The notes under the pieces were generated by a model, which saw nothing but the letters and a program-made list of their open reading frames with translations, was not told the origin of the DNA and searched no databases. This document shows positions 1-7,110 of a stretch of DNA of 15,974 nt, piece by piece. A program made the position numbers and the translations under genes. Within the stretch, counting starts at the first letter, position 1; every line of letters begins with the position of its first letter. The stretch comes from an uncultured Clostridia bacterium (GTDB lineage: Bacteria > Bacillota > Clostridia > Oscillospirales > Acutalibacteraceae): assembly GCA_946186535.1 (NCBI GenBank), contig CAMHNT010000014.1:1-15974 (forward strand). Direction: 5' to 3'.

Positions 1-947
1 TCGGAAAGCGGCTTTCGGAGCTTTTTTCGCGCATTGACGTCCGGCAGAAAGACCTCGCCGAGTACCTTGATGTGTGTCCGAATATGATCTCGTACTTCAA
101 AAACGGATCGAGGGTGCCGAGCACGGAGCAGATGATTATGATAGCCGACTTTTTCGGGGTATCGCTTGACTACCTCACCGGACGGAGCGACACCGTTTGT
201 ATCAATCCCGAGAAGCAGTTTGTGTGTGATTATCTCGGTTTGACGGAAGAAGCGGTCGATAATATTCTCGAATGCGGCAGTTCGCTGATGACACGAAACA
301 ACGATCAGTATAAGGAGTTTATAGATAGGTTCGGTGTGTTTTACGGTGATGAATTTGACGCTTACGCCGCTGAAGCGCTGAACGAGCTTTTCTCCCAAAA
401 GCTGATCTACGAGCTGATAATCATTCGTGCGTCCGAAAGAGTGCTGAAACGAATGTACGAGGATATGATACATCTTTACGATCGGCAGGACACTTTTTAC
501 AGGGCAAGTGTTTTCAAGCGGGATAAATTCAAAATGTGCCTTGATGTGACAGACGAGATGGAACAGGTGAAGTATTCGAGGTATCATTCGGTGCAATGGG
601 CGATAATGAAATATCTCCACGAGACGGAGGAGGAGCTTGACCATTCTGAGGTTGAGTTTACGAAGGATTACTGCCGAAGAATCAGTCAGAAGCTGGAGGA
701 CGAGTTCCCGAGAAAGAATTTCCCGAAAGCGGGACCATTCTTAGGCAGACTTCGTATCTTGGATTTTGAAAGCATTGCCGATTGGGTAACGACCGTGAAC
801 GCAAGTGCCGAAAAGATAGACGAGGAGCTTAAAAAGGCGGGAATGCGCGATAAGAACGAGCGGAGCGCGTTTATAAAGAAGATATTTAATCTGATAAAAC
901 AGAGGAACACGCCGAAGAAGGAGTTTGATATTTATGGCGACGATTAA
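1..947 (+). CDS. XRE-family regulator with large C-terminal domain, 5' end cut by window edge
   Basis: The open frame runs from base 3 with no stop, so the protein begins left of the window; at least 314 residues are visible. A start at the GTG at 72 would cut the helix-turn-helix in half and is not credible. The first ~60 visible residues form a Cro/C1-type HTH: RQKDLAEYLDV, then PNMISYFKNGSRVPS as the recognition helix region, then ADFFGVSLDYLTGRSD. The remaining ~250 residues are charged and mostly helical, with no motif I recognise. The gene overlaps the integrase start by 14 bp (934-947), so the two are translationally linked. Position beside an integrase suggests a regulator of the mobile element, possibly controlling integrase expression. 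The HTH call is firm; the role is inferred from context. Confidence 0.85.
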   Translation, partial: GKRLSELFSRIDVRQKDLAEYLDVCPNMISYFKNGSRVPSTEQMIMIADFFGVSLDYLTGRSDTVCINPEKQFVCDYLGLTEEAVDNILECGSSLMTRNNDQYKEFIDRFGVFYGDEFDAYAAEALNELFSQKLIYELIIIRASERVLKRMYEDMIHLYDRQDTFYRASVFKRDKFKMCLDVTDEMEQVKYSRYHSVQWAIMKYLHETEEELDHSEVEFTKDYCRRISQKLEDEFPRKNFPKAGPFLGRLRILDFESIADWVTTVNASAEKIDEELKKAGMRDKNERSAFIKKIFNLIKQRNTPKKEFDIYGDD

Positions 948-2361
948 AAAGCAAAGCAACGGAACATACAAGATAAGCGTATCTCTCGGCTACGACATCA
1001 ACCACAAGCAGATACGCAAGACAATGACATTCACGCCCGAAAAGGGGCTTACTCCGAAGCAGGAGGAACGCGCGGTGCAGAGGGAAGCGGTGCTGTTTGA
1101 GGACAAATGCCGATCGGGAAAGGTTATGCAGGGGAGCATTCGCTTTGCCGAATTTGCGGAGATGTGGCTGAAAGACAGGCAGTCTGTTTTGCGCCCGACA
1201 ACATTCGCCCGCTACAAGTCGCTCATGCCGAGAATAAATGCGGCTATCGGGCATATGCCGCTTGACAGGATACAGCCTTTGCATCTGCGGCAGTTTTACG
1301 CAAACTTATCGGAGGGCGGTGTGAAGATATCGACAAAATACAAGATAAAAGTAGATTTCGGCAAATATATGAAGGACAAGAGCCTTACGGGAGCCGCCGT
1401 GTCAAAGGCAAGCGGACTTCCCACTTCGACGGTAACGGCGCTGAAAAAGGGCAGAAATGTAAGTCTTGAATCTGCCGAAAAGCTGTGTGCGTATATGAAG
1501 AAGCCGCTTGACGATCTGTTTGACCCCGTTGGAAACGACAAGCCGCTTGCGCCGAAAACTGTGCTTCACTATCACAGGCTGATCTCTGTGATATACTCGA
1601 CGGCGGTTGATTGGGAAGTCGTTGCTTCAAATCCCTGCGAGCGCACGAAGCCGCCAAAGGTCGGCAAGCCTAACCCGAAGTACCTCGATGAAAAGCAGGC
1701 TGCAAAAATGCTCGATCTGCTTGAATATGAAAGTATGGATTACCGCACGATGATAAGGATACTGCTCTTTCTTGGAATGCGGCGAGGCGAGCTTCTTGGC
1801 TTGAATTGGTCGGATATCGACTTTGAACACGAAACAATGCAGATTCAAAAAAGCTCGCTGTATCTTGCCGACAGAGGAATTTTTGAGGACGATGTAAAGA
1901 ACAGCAGTTCCGAACGAGTAATAAAGATACCGCTGATCGCCGTTGAGGATTTGAGAGAATATCGTGAGTGGCAGACGGAACGCTGTTTGCAGATGGGAGA
2001 CCGCTGGCATTACGAATGTGACCGCATTTTCACGAACGAGGTCGGTCTGCCGCTCCACCCCGATACGCTGTCCGGTTGGTTTAAGGACTTCATCAACGCA
2101 CATTCGGACGTTCTGCCGCCGATAACGCTTCACAGCCTTCGACATACCAACGCCACACTCCAGATAGCAGGCGGCGTACCGATCACAACGGTGGCTATGC
2201 GTCTCGGTCACGCAAACACGGCTACGACGGCGAAGATATACGCACACGCAATAAAGAGTGCGGACGCTGCCGCCGCCGAGACGATCAACGACGTATTTGT
2301 ACCGAACAAAAAAAGAACCGACAAGGATACAGACAAAAAGCCCGATACAAAGAGGCAGTAA
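934..2361 (+). CDS. Tyrosine recombinase (integrase) with an inserted HTH domain
   Basis: This site-specific recombinase (475 aa) would integrate and excise the element to its left. I chose ATG 934 because AGGAG at 919-923 sits 10 bases upstream. Order: basic N-terminal arm-binding region (1-60), SAM-like core-binding domain (about 70-240), catalytic domain (about 245-450). All catalytic residues are visible: R283 in GMRRGELLGL, K322 in the beta-hairpin, H400 and R403 in LHSLRHT, H426 in LGHAN, nucleophile Y436. The odd part is residues 140-200, where a Cro/C1-like HTH (KDKSLTGAAVSKASGLPTST, ending KKPLDDLF) interrupts the core-binding domain: residues 129-139 lead in and LAPKTVLHYHRLIS resumes the normal fold. 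The lysine-rich tail (452-475) is low complexity. Overlap with the upstream regulator and the tRNA-Met att site just downstream fit an integrative element. Confidence 0.95.
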   Translation: MATIKKQSNGTYKISVSLGYDINHKQIRKTMTFTPEKGLTPKQEERAVQREAVLFEDKCRSGKVMQGSIRFAEFAEMWLKDRQSVLRPTTFARYKSLMPRINAAIGHMPLDRIQPLHLRQFYANLSEGGVKISTKYKIKVDFGKYMKDKSLTGAAVSKASGLPTSTVTALKKGRNVSLESAEKLCAYMKKPLDDLFDPVGNDKPLAPKTVLHYHRLISVIYSTAVDWEVVASNPCERTKPPKVGKPNPKYLDEKQAAKMLDLLEYESMDYRTMIRILLFLGMRRGELLGLNWSDIDFEHETMQIQKSSLYLADRGIFEDDVKNSSSERVIKIPLIAVEDLREYREWQTERCLQMGDRWHYECDRIFTNEVGLPLHPDTLSGWFKDFINAHSDVLPPITLHSLRHTNATLQIAGGVPITTVAMRLGHANTATTAKIYAHAIKSADAAAAETINDVFVPNKKRTDKDTDKKPDTKRQ

Positions 2362-2366
2362 AAAAA

Positions 2367-2401
2367 CAGCGGTGAAGCTCTGCAATAGGGCTTTGCCGCT
2401 G
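2367..2401 (+). terminator. Possible terminator after the integrase
   Basis: An imperfect hairpin follows the integrase stop by 5 bases: CAGCGG-TG-AAGC pairs with GCTT-TG-CCGCTG across an 11-base loop, with one internal mismatch pair. The tail (TAAGTATTTTATT) is only moderately T-rich, so termination may be weak. Confidence 0.4.
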
Positions 2402-2478
2402 TAAGTATTTTATTGACAGCCGGTAAAACTGCCAGTTTCCGGCTGATGTGTTTTTGAAGAAATAAAACGTGCGAGTGA

Positions 2479-2499
2479 GTGTTTATTTGGTGTTTATTT
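2479..2499 (+). repeat. Tandem direct repeat, candidate integrase arm sites
   Basis: GTGTTTATTT occurs at 2479-2488 and again at 2490-2499, an 11-base period, about one helical turn. It lies between the integrase gene and the att core. Short direct repeats here are typical of arm-type sites for tyrosine integrases. The repeat is seen; the role is inferred. Confidence 0.35.
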
Positions 2500-2613
2500 T
2501 TGCGAAAAATCACGAAAGATAAGCGAACGAGAGCAAAGAATAAGTGTCGAAAAATGGCTTGGTTAAGCCGAAAATTGAAGATTATTAAAACTGACGAAAA
2601 CAACTCGAAAGCT

Positions 2614-2658
<45 letters not shown>

Positions 2659-2663
2659 GAAAC

Positions 2664-2685
2664 GCCCCTCACTGATGTGAGGGGC
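2664..2685 (+). terminator. Hairpin behind the tRNA fragment (original tRNA terminator)
   Basis: A perfect 8-bp stem (GCCCCTCA / TGAGGGGC) with a 6-base loop begins 5 bases after the CCA, followed by an AT-rich tail. It is most simply the terminator of the tRNA gene before the element inserted, which supports 2659 onward as native chromosome. Confidence 0.6.
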
Positions 2686-2756
2686 TAAATTTATAATGAA
2701 TAGTGAAGAATGGCTGAATAATGCAATATTAAAATAATTTTTTATAGAAGTTACTT

Positions 2757-2963
2757 AAATTTGCAGCAAGAATCGTTAAACTTTACAGATACCTCATAAA
2801 TGAAAAGAAAGAATCAACCATAACGAAATAAATCATCAGAAGTGGCACGTCTATTGGAGCTAATGCAAATGAAGCTGGCTATGGTGTCAGTAAAGCAGAT
2901 TTTATTTCTAAAATGCAAATTTCTCTTAAAAAAATTGCGGAGTTTTGGCTATATAAAAATTGA
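2757..2963 (+). pseudogene. Remnant of an S23-type four-helix-bundle protein gene
   Basis: Translation in the frame of base 2757 gives KFAARIVKLYRYLINEKKES, then TITK, a TAA stop at 2829-2831, then IIRSGTSIGANANEAGYGVS and KADFISKMQISLKKIAEFWL, ending at TGA 2961-2963. This matches the four-helix-bundle protein family related to the 23S intervening-sequence (S23) protein, whose conserved core is RSGTSIGANxxEA followed by KADFxxKMxIALKE. The normal residue at the stop is usually Gln, so CAA to TAA is the likely mutation. The N-terminal helix and start codon are missing upstream, and the C-terminus is short. Two independent lesions make it a pseudogene. Identification rests on motif memory and is strong because both halves continue in one frame across the stop. 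Confidence 0.75.
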
Positions 2964-2989
2964 CGGCTACACCACAAGGGTGCAGCCGT
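2963..2989 (-). terminator. Rho-independent terminator of the AIPR gene
   Basis: ACGGCT-A-CACC pairs with GGGTG-C-AGCCGT (one mismatch) around a short ACAA-type loop. Read on the minus strand the hairpin lies just past the stop at 3000 and is followed by CAATTTTTATATAG, a T-rich tail. Confidence 0.75.
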
Positions 2990-2999
2990 TCTGTTATCA

Positions 3000-4196
3000 T
3001 TAAGCATTAAGCATTTCAAGTGCTATTGTCATATAGAGCGTTTTCCAGTTTCCGACATCTTTACCTACAGCCTGTGCATTGTTTCCGAGTGTCCGACTTC
3101 TTTCAACCGTGGTATCAACAAGCTCCGGACCGACCTTTTCAATAATCTTGAAAGGATCTTTTTTCCAGGAATACTCTACTCCGTCGTCTTTAACCAATGC
3201 ACGGAATGCACCCAAGATAGGATATAAGAATCCTGTTGGAGAAAGATAATCCATTTCCGTCTTATAAAACTTGGATGTGAATTTCGTATCTCCCTTTGGT
3301 ACGGAAACTCCCTTTACCGAGCCATATCTTCCTGATGAATTTTTCTTTTTATAGTATGAACCGATATTAACCTCAAGAAAATCATAAAGCTTGAAAATAT
3401 CGATCATAATATGTCTCATCCTGTAATATGGGTTTGCATTAGGGTTATCCTCATTGGACTTATGTGCATCTATGTAGTAATCAATACACTTCTTTTTACT
3501 GCTGTAAGCTATTACAGGGAATGAATTGATGTCAGGATATTTTTCAAGATTGAAAAGCGTAAGCATAGAAATAATATCAGCAACATCAATTTCGCCTCTG
3601 TCATTCTCTCTGAAATATACATTATTGCTGAACACTTCGTTCTTGATTGTCTCCTTGATAAAATCAAATCTGTTCTCCAGCTCAGCGATAGACTTATCCT
3701 GAACCTGAGTAGATGTGGTGCGTGCGGCGGCGAGGGACTGGAAAATATCCTCAACACCGGTTAGAATCTCCAGCTTGACATACTGCTGTCCGTGTTCAAT
3801 GTTATTACGTTTTTCAAGAATTGCTTTATAGGTGTGACCACCGTCAACATCACCATGAACATCTTCATCGCTGAACGAAATACGGAGATTCCCGCTGTTG
3901 TTGTCATAGTGAACCGTATCGGCAGAAATGACCATTCCGCGATTCAAAAGATAAAAGTTAGGCTCACTTGTGTTAAGAAGAGAGGCCTTTATCTTTTTGG
4001 CTACACCCGTATTCATAGCCTGGTTTCTGGGGTTGGTTGCCATGGGAATATCATCGGGAAGTTCCTTGACATCGCAGATTGCAAAATACATCTGAGGATA
4101 GAAGTCATCGCCCTTCTTTTCATGGTCTCTCTGCTGGTACGGATTAGGAAGCTTTCTGAAGTTCTCCACGCGGAATGTTAATAATTTTTCTGACAT
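3000..4196 (-). CDS. AIPR-family (abortive infection) protein
   Basis: The product is 398 residues. I chose the ATG at 4196 because AAGAAGGA lies 7 bases upstream; the in-frame TTG at 4214 has no comparable site. Family marks are visible: FYLLNRGMVISADTV (81-95), VDGGHTYKAI (117-126), AARTTSTQVQDKSIAEL (157-173) and NRFDFIK (175-181). These correspond to the AIPR family (abortive infection phage resistance), which also resembles DGQHR/DndB-type proteins around the DGGHT motif. No signal peptide or TM segment is seen, so it is cytoplasmic. Known AIPR members are tied to phage exclusion, but their biochemical activity is not settled to my knowledge. A divergent XRE gene and an operator-like palindrome sit in the upstream gap, and a strong terminator follows, so this looks like a self-contained, repressed defence locus. 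Family call firm; function from family and context. Confidence 0.85.
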   Translation of the reverse strand: MSEKLLTFRVENFRKLPNPYQQRDHEKKGDDFYPQMYFAICDVKELPDDIPMATNPRNQAMNTGVAKKIKASLLNTSEPNFYLLNRGMVISADTVHYDNNSGNLRISFSDEDVHGDVDGGHTYKAILEKRNNIEHGQQYVKLEILTGVEDIFQSLAAARTTSTQVQDKSIAELENRFDFIKETIKNEVFSNNVYFRENDRGEIDVADIISMLTLFNLEKYPDINSFPVIAYSSKKKCIDYYIDAHKSNEDNPNANPYYRMRHIMIDIFKLYDFLEVNIGSYYKKKNSSGRYGSVKGVSVPKGDTKFTSKFYKTEMDYLSPTGFLYPILGAFRALVKDDGVEYSWKKDPFKIIEKVGPELVDTTVERSRTLGNNAQAVGKDVGNWKTLYMTIALEMLNA

Positions 4197-4237
4197 AATA
4201 ATGTCCTTCTTCAATTAAATAAGTTTTAATGATCAGA

Positions 4238-4266
4238 TACACAGATCTCTCTGTCATCTGTATAAG
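4238..4266 (+). promoter_or_regulatory. Weak candidate promoter for the XRE gene
   Basis: TACACA (4238-4243), a 17-base spacer and TATAAG (4261-4266) face the XRE gene and would give a leader of about 50 bases. The same stretch contains an imperfect inverted repeat (ATACA..CAGA TCTC TCTG..TGTAT, 4237-4263). The match is modest. Confidence 0.3.
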
Positions 4267-4294
4267 GTATAGCATACTAATTATGTGTTGTCGA
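4266..4294 (-). promoter_or_regulatory. Predicted sigma-A promoter for the AIPR gene
   Basis: On the minus strand, TCGACA (4294-4289) is followed by a 17-base spacer and TATACC (4271-4266), with an extended -10 TG one base before it. The start codon is about 70 bases downstream. Confidence 0.45.
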
Positions 4295-4309
4295 CGTCAT
4301 ATATGACGT
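4294..4309. promoter_or_regulatory. Perfect 16-bp palindrome, candidate XRE operator
   Basis: ACGTCATATATGACGT is identical to its reverse complement. It shares a base with the predicted AIPR -35 and lies in the leader of the XRE gene, 15 bases before its ATG, so a dimeric XRE repressor bound here could block AIPR transcription and its own elongation. The palindrome is seen; its use by this XRE is inferred. Confidence 0.6.
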
Positions 4310-4324
4310 TTTTAGAGGTGAAAA

Positions 4325-4555
4325 ATGAAACATAAGTATAATACAATAAATTTTTATCTTGGAAATGAGATAAGAAAAATGCGCAAAGGAAGAGGGTATA
4401 CACAAAATGCTTTCGCTGAATTATGCGGTATAAGCAGAGCATATTACGGACGTATAGAACGCGGAGAGTACAATGTAACGGTTGAAATGTGCCAGAGAAT
4501 AGCAGATGGCTTAGGGTGTCACATTTCGGATTTATATATTGATTTGCCGACATAA
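4325..4555 (+). CDS. Small XRE-family (Cro/C1) repressor
   Basis: A 76-residue protein that is almost entirely one helix-turn-helix: LGNEIRKMRKGRGYTQNAFA (12-31) leads into the turn, SRAYYGRIERGEYNVTVE (37-54) is the recognition helix and cap, and IADGLGCHISDLY (59-71) closes the fold. There is no effector or dimerisation extension. AGAGGTG (4314-4320) sits 4 bases before the ATG, a close but usable ribosome site. The gene diverges from the AIPR gene across a ~130-bp region holding a perfect palindrome, so the natural inference is repression of the AIPR promoter and autoregulation. It resembles the control genes of restriction-modification and toxin systems in size and arrangement. Confidence 0.88.
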   Translation: MKHKYNTINFYLGNEIRKMRKGRGYTQNAFAELCGISRAYYGRIERGEYNVTVEMCQRIADGLGCHISDLYIDLPT

Positions 4556-4682
4556 TATCAGTTGTCGTATATTTACAATTTTCTTTATGTTTGTTGTTTG
4601 AAAAAATCATATCGCTGATTCCGTTATGCTTCCGCCGTATGGGTGACTGACGATATTCTGAATGTAAAATGTAAAAGCTTAA

Positions 4683-4727
4683 AAACAATCCGTACAGTTC
4701 AAATCCCGGGAACTGTACGGATTGTTT
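4683..4727. terminator. Bidirectional terminator, 18-bp perfect stem
   Basis: The arms at 4683-4700 and 4710-4727 (AAACAATCCGTACAGTTC and its complement) pair perfectly over 18 bp around a 9-base loop. T-rich sequence follows on both strands (TTTACTTTTAT on plus, TTTAAGCTTTT on minus). It separates the AIPR-XRE locus from the sigma-factor gene and can end transcripts from either side. Confidence 0.85.
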
Positions 4728-4755
4728 ACTTTTATACAATTGATCTGCTGTAATA

Positions 4756-6894
4756 TTAATTTGAGCTTAGGAAAGATGTATCGGATACATCGTGCCATTC
4801 GGGTTCGCCTTCTGCGTCATACGAACCGGTTGACTGACCCGTTCTCATTGAGCTTGTGTAAACTGCGTATTCCGTGGCAAGAGTACCGTTTTCGATTGTG
4901 ATTCGGTCGACCTGCTGTTCGCCCGACATTCCTGCTGTGTAGCAGATGTAAAGACCGTTGCCGTCGGAAGGCAGTGCGAGTGCCGAGCCGTTTGCTCCTA
5001 CGCCCATTGTGCCGTACTCAAACCCGCCTTCGATTTTCTTTGAATTATATCCCGAATCCGCTTTCACGCAGGTGTAAACGTCGCAGTAATAATAATATCC
5101 GTCAACACGCTCAACGATCAGCTCGGATATCGAGTCCTCGTCAAGGTCCCTGACAAAATATCTGTAGCCCGAACCGAGGGAGGAGAGTATGGTTTTGTAT
5201 TCATCTTCAATTGTCGTGCCGCCCGACTCGGAAGACGAGGAGCTGTCGGATGATTTTTTGTTTTCACCGCCGGATGACGACACATCTGTTATTTTGTAAA
5301 GTCCGTCGGAACCCTTTTCGAGAGTCGCACGGTTTTCGGAAATATAACTGTCTGATATCTGTTCCGGGTTTCCGTTGTGATAGAGGTCGATCTCATATGT
5401 ATAGTCAATGTGCATTTCGCTGCCGTTGTACTCGGCATTTGTAATATTGACCTTGGTTGCGTATGTCATTGTGACTCCGTTGTTGAGATAAAAAATATCG
5501 CCGTCAATATGATTCGGAGTGGACTGAAGAACGCTGTCGGTCAGTCTGAAATCGGAAAACGAAGCATACAGTCTGTTGATTTCGTCAACGGAGTACTTTG
5601 CTCCGCCGTTTGAGCCGAAGTCATATCCGAAGAATGAAAGCCCGTATTTGTCGGGGTCCGAAGCAATCCGGTCGGTGCAGCCCATTAAGAAAAGAGAGTT
5701 CGGGTCGGTGGGGTCGAGCGTCTGTTCGGGTAGGTTCGGCGTAACGTTCAGGAACTGCTCCGAAGGGTAGAAGCTCAGCACAAGAGCAATCTGTTCGCGT
5801 GTAAGATTTCCCGAAATCATCGAGGAATACTCGTCGGATGAAAGTTCTTTCCACTCGTTTTCTTCGTTTTCAGTTTTGGCGTCGGTGACGGAATCCGATG
5901 AGTTATCGGCTTCCGTGTCGGGCTGAATTTCGACGGAGGAAGTATTTTCGGTTTCGGTATCCTGACTGGATTGTGACACCGCCGCCGCAGGCACAGATTC
6001 GGGCTGCGGTTCGCTGTTTCTCGAGGCGATGATTCCGATTGCAGCGCCTCCGACAATAACCGCAGTGACTGCCGCAATCGCAATTTTTCCGCCGATTATA
6101 CCGAAAACCGAGCCGGAGGCTGCCGATGTGCCTGAGGAGGCGTACGGCGAAGCCGCTTTTACTGCCGTGCCGGCGCCGCCCGAAATACCTGCTCCTACGG
6201 AGAGAAATTCGGTTGCGAATTTTGACGTCTGCATAGACGCCGCCGCCATGTTCCGGAACTTTGCCGAGTTTCTCTCTGCGTCGAGAAGATAGAGCAGGAA
6301 CGGAATAACTGCCGCACCCGTGAGTGAATAACCTGCGGCTTTCATGTTGTTTCTCAGCTTGTCTCTGCCCTGGGAAATACGTGACCTGATCGTGTTGATT
6401 GAGCACTCGAAATATTCGGCGATCTCCTGATAGCTCATTTTTTCGTAGTGGAACATAATCAGAGCCTGTCGCTGAGCGTCGGGGAGATCGGCCGTAAGGC
6501 TGTTCATTGCCGCTATAATCTCATCGTACTCCATTTCCCTGCCCGGTCTGAAATCGTCGTGATCGTCCTCTATGTTGTATTCCATACTGTTTCCTTCGTC
6601 GTCGTCCGAAAGTGCGGAAAACGTAATCATTCTGTTGTTTTTCTTCCAGTAGTCCTTCGTCAGGTTTCTGACGATAGCCGTCATCCATGAACGGAATTTC
6701 TCGGGGTTCTCGAGAGCCGTGATTCTTTCCATTGCGTTGAAGTACGCCTGCTGAACGATATCCTCCGCTGCCGGCTTGTCGTGAAGCATTGTCATTGCAA
6801 GATAGAGCATATGCTCGTATGTTTCGGTGTAAAGATATTCCCACCCCTCTTTTTTTCCTTCTTTTGCGAGATTAACCGCTGATTTTAAATCCAT
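4756..6894 (-). CDS. ECF-type sigma factor fused to a transmembrane helix and a large extracytoplasmic domain
   Basis: 712 residues from the ATG at 6894, chosen because AAAGGAG lies 7 bases upstream; an ATG 30 bases earlier overlaps that site and is less likely. Residues 15-85 are sigma region 2 (AEDIVQQAYFNAMERI, FRSWMTAIVRNLTKDYWKKN) and 125-185 region 4 (LPDAQRQALIMFHYEKMSYQ, then EIAEYFECSINTIRSRISQG). A short hydrophobic stretch (190-204) and an Ala/Gly/Ser linker follow, then a confident TM helix (264-290). An acidic Ser/Thr-rich tether (291-345) leads to two outside modules: 360-540 and, after a serine-rich linker, 562-712. Typical ECF factors are about 160-200 residues. The outside modules are paralogous to the lipoprotein encoded just upstream. 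No separate anti-sigma gene is visible nearby. A predicted ECF-like promoter at 6949-6974 suggests autoregulation. Inference: a one-piece membrane-anchored sensor and transcription factor, possibly activated by proteolytic release. Confidence 0.9.
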   Translation of the reverse strand: MDLKSAVNLAKEGKKEGWEYLYTETYEHMLYLAMTMLHDKPAAEDIVQQAYFNAMERITALENPEKFRSWMTAIVRNLTKDYWKKNNRMITFSALSDDDEGNSMEYNIEDDHDDFRPGREMEYDEIIAAMNSLTADLPDAQRQALIMFHYEKMSYQEIAEYFECSINTIRSRISQGRDKLRNNMKAAGYSLTGAAVIPFLLYLLDAERNSAKFRNMAAASMQTSKFATEFLSVGAGISGGAGTAVKAASPYASSGTSAASGSVFGIIGGKIAIAAVTAVIVGGAAIGIIASRNSEPQPESVPAAAVSQSSQDTETENTSSVEIQPDTEADNSSDSVTDAKTENEENEWKELSSDEYSSMISGNLTREQIALVLSFYPSEQFLNVTPNLPEQTLDPTDPNSLFLMGCTDRIASDPDKYGLSFFGYDFGSNGGAKYSVDEINRLYASFSDFRLTDSVLQSTPNHIDGDIFYLNNGVTMTYATKVNITNAEYNGSEMHIDYTYEIDLYHNGNPEQISDSYISENRATLEKGSDGLYKITDVSSSGGENKKSSDSSSSSESGGTTIEDEYKTILSSLGSGYRYFVRDLDEDSISELIVERVDGYYYYCDVYTCVKADSGYNSKKIEGGFEYGTMGVGANGSALALPSDGNGLYICYTAGMSGEQQVDRITIENGTLATEYAVYTSSMRTGQSTGSYDAEGEPEWHDVSDTSFLSSN

Positions 6895-6948
6895 TTTAAG
6901 GCTCCTTTCTTCTGTTTGCGGCAAATTCCGTTTTGCCTTATACTATAG

Positions 6949-6974
6949 AGACGATTGAATAATAAAAAAGTTTT
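6949..6974 (-). promoter_or_regulatory. ECF-type promoter P1 of the tethered sigma gene
   Basis: On the minus strand AAAAC (6974-6970), a 16-base spacer and CGTCT (6953-6949), the layout of ECF promoters such as Bacillus sigma-W and sigma-M (AAC-N16/17-CGT). The same motif with matching flanks lies before the 8588-9637 gene. The start codon is about 55 bases further on. Suggests that this sigma factor recognises its own promoter. Confidence 0.6.
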
Positions 6975-6994
6975 AAAATTTTTTCTATTTTTTT

Positions 6995-7030
6995 CGCCTG
7001 CCGAATCAAAGCTCCTCGATTCGGCAGGCG
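6995..7030. other. Perfect 13-bp hairpin between the lipoprotein and sigma genes
   Basis: CGCCTGCCGAATC (6995-7007) pairs exactly with 7018-7030 around a 10-base loop. It is not a standard terminator for the minus-strand genes: reading that strand, the hairpin is followed by an A-run, and the T-run lies on the wrong side. It could still pause or partly end read-through from the lipoprotein gene, protect an mRNA end, or bind a protein. On the minus strand the loop reads GAGGAGCTTT, which includes a Shine-Dalgarno-like GAGGAG. Confidence 0.6.
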
Positions 7031-7110
7031 AACATTTCTATAATATTATAATACAATCCGATAGATTTTTAAAGCTTAAAAAGCAGAACTGCAAAAGCTA
7101 TGATACGACA

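Noticed and set aside
1627..2385. 252-residue minus-strand open frame opposite the integrase
   Set aside because: It lies entirely opposite a gene with complete catalytic residues, is Cys/Arg/Val-rich in a composition typical of antisense translation, and shows no motif.
4281..4739. 152-residue minus-strand open frame over the small XRE gene
   Set aside because: It crosses the 18-bp terminator stem and the operator palindrome, lacks a recognisable domain and opposes a clear HTH gene.
5903..6406. 167-residue and neighbouring frames inside the sigma gene
   Set aside because: Arg/Ser/His-rich shadows of the tethered sigma gene, with no ribosome sites.
6995..7030. Hairpin read as a rho-independent terminator
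   Set aside because: Neither strand has a T-run after the stem; kept only as a hairpin of unknown role.
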